The position numbers and the translations under genes were made by a program. Shown here in pieces: positions 5,501-6,579 of a DNA stretch of 6,579 nucleotides. The stretch comes from Hyphomonadaceae bacterium (GTDB lineage Bacteria > Pseudomonadota > Alphaproteobacteria > Caulobacterales > Aquidulcibacteraceae), in the NCBI GenBank assembly GCA_016791325.1, contig JAEUMU010000236.1, positions 1 through 6,579 on the forward strand, written 5' to 3'. The notes below the pieces were generated by a model. That model was not told the origin of the DNA. It was given only the letters and a program-made list of their open reading frames with translations, and did no database searches. Every line of letters begins with the position of its first letter. The first letter of the stretch is position 1.

Positions 5501-5559
5501 GCCAAGCGCGGCGTGCTAGCGGCGGGCGTCACTCCAGCAGTGCGGCGCGCGGAAAGTTT

Positions 5560-6387
5560 CTATCGCGCGCGCTGGTCCAGCCAGGCGATGATCTTTGCCA
5601 GCGCCTCGTCGCGGTCGAGATCGTTGAGCAATTCGTGGCGGCCTTCGGCGAACAGCTCCAGTTGCTTATCGGCGGCGGCGATCGCGGCGATGAAGCGCCG
5701 CGAGCCTTGCGGATCGGTGGCGGTATCCTTCAGGCCGTGCAGCACCAGAACCGGCGTGCGCCACGCCGGATAGCGCGCCCACGCCGCTTCGGAAACGGCG
5801 ATGGCGGTGGCGCCTGTGCGGGCGGGCACGCGCGGATCGCTGACCATCGGATCGTTCTGATACGCAGCAATCTCTTCGCGGATGCGCGACAGCCCGGCCG
5901 TATCGAGCGGCGGCGCCAAGCGCGCGCCGGGGGCGATCACGCTTACCAGGCCAGCGATTGCGCGCAGATGCGCTGGCGCGTTGATGAGCAGCGCAGGCGC
6001 GCTGAGAATGACGCCGGCGACGCCCGCATCGTCGCCAGCAACGCTGGCCGCGGTGACGAGCCCGCCCAGCGAGTGGCCGAACAGAAAAAGCGGCTTGCCT
6101 TGCGCGGCGAGTGCGCGCCGCGCCGCGCCAAGATCATCCAGTGCGGCGCGCAGATCAGTGACGCCGCGCGCGCCGGGCGAGCGCCCGTGCCCGCGCATGT
6201 CCCAGCCATAGACGTCAAAGCCGCGCGCGTTCAGCTTGGGCGCGAGCTGATGATAGCGCGCGGCGTAGCGTTCGGCGTATTCGGCGAAACCATGCGTAAT
6301 CAGCACGCTGGCGCGCGCTTGCCCAGTGCGCCACGCATAGCCCCGCAACGCGCGGCCGAAGGACCAAGCCTCGGTGTTGTGCTCCAT
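5560..6387 (-). CDS. Alpha/beta hydrolase, monoacylglycerol lipase type
   Basis: A 275-residue cytoplasmic protein of the serine aminopeptidase/Hydrolase_4 group that includes monoacylglycerol lipases and lysophospholipases. It shows the oxyanion-hole HGF (32-34), the diagnostic DMRGHGRS (63-70), the nucleophile elbow GHSLGG with Ser106, Asp221 in HGLKDTATDP and His251 in GRHELLND, a complete catalytic triad. The region between about 132 and 205 is the lid or cap that decides the substrate, which is likely a glyceride or lysophospholipid ester but cannot be read directly. There is no signal peptide. ATG 6385-6387 is supported by AAGGAGA 8 nt upstream. The TonB-like gene follows on the same strand after 189 nt, with its own promoter, so they are probably separate units. 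No convincing promoter was found; a divergent gene appears to begin at 6558. Confidence 0.88.
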   Translation of the reverse strand: MEHNTEAWSFGRALRGYAWRTGQARASVLITHGFAEYAERYAARYHQLAPKLNARGFDVYGWDMRGHGRSPGARGVTDLRAALDDLGAARRALAAQGKPLFLFGHSLGGLVTAASVAGDDAGVAGVILSAPALLINAPAHLRAIAGLVSVIAPGARLAPPLDTAGLSRIREEIAAYQNDPMVSDPRVPARTGATAIAVSEAAWARYPAWRTPVLVLHGLKDTATDPQGSRRFIAAIAAADKQLELFAEGRHELLNDLDRDEALAKIIAWLDQRAR

Positions 6388-6434
6388 GGCGGGGCTCTCC
6401 TTGGCGCGATCATCGCGCGTTGCGCGCGCCGATC

Positions 6435-6452
6435 AAGCGCGCTCGCGCGCTT
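6435..6452. repeat. Inverted repeat AAGCGCGC-TC-GCGCGCTT
   Basis: Two perfect 8-bp arms (6435-6442 and 6445-6452) about a 2-nt centre, in the 170-nt gap between the divergent hydrolase gene and the gene starting at 6558. It lies about 50 nt upstream of the hydrolase ATG, within an unusually CpG-rich stretch (6404-6452). It could be an operator for one or both genes; chance is also possible at this composition. Confidence 0.4.
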
Positions 6453-6481
6453 TGGCGGAATGAAACGGCGCCGATTTCGCC

Positions 6482-6510
6482 TTGACTTGAACAAATAGCG
6501 CGATCATAAG
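6482..6510 (+). promoter_or_regulatory. Candidate promoter of the right-edge gene
   Basis: TTGACT (6482-6487), a 17-nt spacer and CATAAG (6505-6510) resemble a sigma-70 promoter, five of six and four of six bases. It would start transcription near 6517, about 40 nt before the ATG at 6558. Local AT content is higher than in the surroundings. Confidence 0.35.
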
Positions 6511-6557
6511 CCGCTCCCTTCGCGCGCGGCGGTTCGCACGCGGAAACGAGAAAGACC

Positions 6558-6579
6558 ATGAGAGAGACCTTGTATTTCG
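6558..6579 (+). CDS. Probable 5' end of an unidentified gene
   Basis: ATG 6558-6560 opens MRETLYF and reaches the window edge without a stop. GAGAAAG lies a few bases upstream as a weak ribosome binding site, and a candidate promoter stands about 50 nt further up. Seven residues are too few to identify anything; the call rests on the spacing of promoter, ribosome binding site and ATG. Confidence 0.35.

Noticed and set aside
5371..5532. A 54-codon N-terminal extension of the TonB-like protein
   Set aside because: It is low-complexity, crosses the promoter and palindrome, and the GTG at 5370 has AGGAGA at the right distance.
5323..6498. A 391-codon open frame on the plus strand
   Set aside because: It lies antisense to the TonB-like and alpha/beta hydrolase genes and is Arg/Ala-rich with no recognisable domain, as expected for a shadow frame in GC-rich DNA. 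The minus-strand genes have complete catalytic or domain motifs.

Overview
The window is a GC-rich chromosomal stretch with tightly packed, ordinary-looking housekeeping and envelope genes. It most likely comes from an alphaproteobacterium, possibly the Caulobacterales/Hyphomonadaceae side. Evidence for this: the best promoter (ahead of ettA) fits the Caulobacter housekeeping consensus TTGACGS-N10-14-GCTANAWC; two other promoters fit the GGAAC-N16-17-CGTT pattern used by the alphaproteobacterial general stress sigma factor EcfG/SigT; and third codon positions are strongly GC. No IS element, CRISPR array, phage gene, tRNA or rRNA was seen.

Layout, left to right. (1) The 5' end of an unidentified minus-strand gene (1-211). 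(2) A plus-strand MliC-type lysozyme-inhibitor lipoprotein (334-672), whose stop codon overlaps that of (3) a minus-strand hemerythrin (HHE) protein (669-1169). (4) Upstream of the hemerythrin on the same strand, a CPBP-family membrane protease (1223-1951). (5) Divergent from it, ettA, an ABC-F translation factor (2052-3722). (6) Convergent with ettA, a stand-alone di-iron metallo-beta-lactamase-fold protein of the flavodiiron/ODP type (3732-4442). (7) A TonB-like protein (4636-5370) with a U-tract terminator after it. (8) An alpha/beta hydrolase of the monoacylglycerol lipase type (5560-6387). (9) Divergent from it, the probable first codons of a plus-strand gene (6558 onward).

Regulation is more interesting than gene content. 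The hemerythrin and TonB-like genes each have an EcfG-type promoter with the same 17-nt spacing and short leaders, which suggests induction in the general stress response. ettA and the CPBP gene have back-to-back housekeeping-type promoters. Both convergent pairs (mliC/hemerythrin and ettA/ODP) end in a GC-rich hairpin built over the stop codons, with an A.C mismatch in the plus-strand RNA that becomes G.U on the minus strand. A CRP-like palindrome lies in the hydrolase/TonB gap.

Functionally, several genes concern the envelope (lysozyme inhibitor, membrane protease, TonB-like protein). Two unrelated di-iron, probably O2- or NO-reactive proteins (hemerythrin and ODP) lie within 4 kb. There is no clear sign of a new multi-gene system; the useful leads are the shared stress promoters, the stop-codon hairpins and the substituted MliC active-site motif.
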